From M3007 sp033762055 (GTDB lineage Bacteria > Bacteroidota > Bacteroidia > Chitinophagales > Saprospiraceae), in contig JANRLZ010000264.1 of NCBI GenBank assembly GCA_033762055.1, positions 1 through 7,507 of the forward strand: DNA of 7,507 nucleotides, given 5' to 3'. The notes under the pieces were generated by a model, which saw nothing but the letters and a program-made list of their open reading frames with translations, was not told the DNA's origin and did not search any database. How positions within the stretch are numbered: the stretch's first letter is position 1; each line of letters starts with the position of its first letter. The position numbers were made by a program, and so were the translations under genes. Of this stretch, positions 6,983-7,507 are shown in pieces.

Positions 6983-7507
6983 CTACCGTCCGCCGTCCGC
7001 CATTTTAAAAGCAACTGTTTTCAATCGCCGGGTTATCGTTCCGTCGGCCAAAATTTCTTCCAGCACCATTTTTTGCGCCTCGGGCATTTCAAATACGGCG
7101 CGCATGTCTCGAATCCGGGCCACCGGCACGGCAGCGGCTTTAAGCAGGGTTAGGTTTTCCGACAAGCTACGCCGGGACAATTCTTCCTGCAGCCGTTCAT
7201 TTAGTTTTTTTCGATGCTTTACACGGGCTGTATTCTTCTGAAAATCACGGTCTTGCAACAAGTCTTCTCTGTTTAGTGCGCGGCAAAGTTGAGAAAACTG
7301 CCGTTCTGTTCCCACGGCCAGCAATATTTCTTTGTCGTCGGCGCAGCGGTACATATCCCCATACGGCGCAATATTAGGATGCTGGGTGCCCATTCGTTGG
7401 GCTACCGTCCCATTCATCAGGTAGTTTCCGGCCTGATTGGCCAACGAAGCCAAAGCCGATTCAAGCAGCGATGTGCTTACCGTTGTTCCTTCGCCGTATC
7501 GTTCGCG
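6983..7507 (-). CDS. Family III CoA-transferase (CaiB/BaiF), C-terminal part only
   Basis: Enzymes of this family move coenzyme A between acyl donors and carboxylic acids such as carnitine, formate, succinate or mesaconate; the substrate here cannot be told. The frame is open from the right edge to TAG at 6985-6983, giving 174 residues against a usual total near 370-400, so the N-terminal part with the catalytic aspartate lies outside. Typical C-terminal features: YGEGTTVSTSLLESALASLANQAGNYL, then RMGTQHPNIAPYGDMYRCADDKEILLAVGTERQFSQLC, an all-helical RVKHRKKLNERL region, VPVARIRDM, and the end TRRLKTVAFKM. The last residues (ADGGR) and the stop are encoded within the heptad repeat, so the native end may have been altered. 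The next gene on the same strand is mrp, 109 bp away; a shared transcript is possible but not shown. Confidence 0.92.
   Translation of the reverse strand, partial: RERYGEGTTVSTSLLESALASLANQAGNYLMNGTVAQRMGTQHPNIAPYGDMYRCADDKEILLAVGTERQFSQLCRALNREDLLQDRDFQKNTARVKHRKKLNERLQEELSRRSLSENLTLLKAAAVPVARIRDMRAVFEMPEAQKMVLEEILADGTITRRLKTVAFKMADGGR

Larger units (their letters stand above)
6911..7001. repeat. Intergenic repeat element: two heptad arms around a palindrome and hairpin
   Basis: On the plus strand the pentamer CCGTC recurs every 7 bases: at 6914 and 6921 (degenerate copy CCTGC at 6928), and again at 6979, 6986 and 6993. The variable two-base spacers are TG, CA, TA or CG. Between these arms lie a 14-bp perfect palindrome and a short hairpin. 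The element fills most of the 109-bp gap between mrp and the CoA-transferase and runs 19 bases into the latter's 3' end. CCGTC-type heptad arrays between genes are, as far as I recall, found in some Bacteroidota genomes; copies elsewhere in this genome cannot be seen here. A mobile or REP-like nature is inference. Confidence 0.7.

Noticed and set aside
6969..7241. Plus-strand open frame of 90 codons
   Set aside because: It is antisense to the CoA-transferase C-terminal region and starts inside the repeat element; its serine/arginine-rich product looks like a shadow frame.

Overview
This window looks like an ordinary chromosomal segment of a member of the Bacteroidota, perhaps a Saprospiria- or Chitinophagia-like lineage. 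The evidence is a large outer-membrane-type protein with a carboxypeptidase-regulatory-like domain followed by a DUF5686 region, an Mrp/ApbC ATPase without its C-terminal CxxC, a TilS with an HHLND motif, few Shine-Dalgarno sequences, and an intergenic heptad (CCGTC-type) repeat element. Base composition looks balanced and even. I saw no phage genes, transposase, CRISPR array, tRNA or rRNA. Genus cannot be told from this sequence.

Layout. 1-1285 (minus): glucose-6-phosphate isomerase (pgi), missing only its last roughly 20 codons off the left edge. 1282-2643 (minus): tRNA(Ile)-lysidine synthase (tilS), whose TGA overlaps the pgi ATG as ATGA, so the two are probably one transcript with coupled translation. 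2644-2693 is a 50-bp divergent gap. 2694-5192 (plus): DUF5686 family protein of 832 residues with a signal peptide. 5193-5352 has no gene but holds two 7-bp inverted repeats. 5353-5817 (plus): an unrecognised 154-residue cysteine-containing protein. 5821-6873 (minus): Mrp/ApbC-type P-loop ATPase, convergent with the previous gene and only 3 bp from it. 6911-7001 is a repeat element made of two 7-bp-periodic arms around a palindrome and a hairpin. 6983-7507 (minus): C-terminal part of a family III (CaiB/BaiF) CoA-transferase, whose N-terminal part lies beyond the right edge and whose last codons and stop lie inside the repeat.

How the genes fit together. They are mostly unrelated housekeeping functions: glycolysis/gluconeogenesis (pgi), tRNA modification (tilS), Fe-S cluster handling (mrp), acyl-CoA chemistry (CoA-transferase) and a cell-envelope protein. 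I found no convincing undescribed multi-gene system. The points most worth a second look are the repeat element that supplies the end of the CoA-transferase gene, the small uncharacterised cysteine protein packed against mrp, and the cysteine-poor Mrp.
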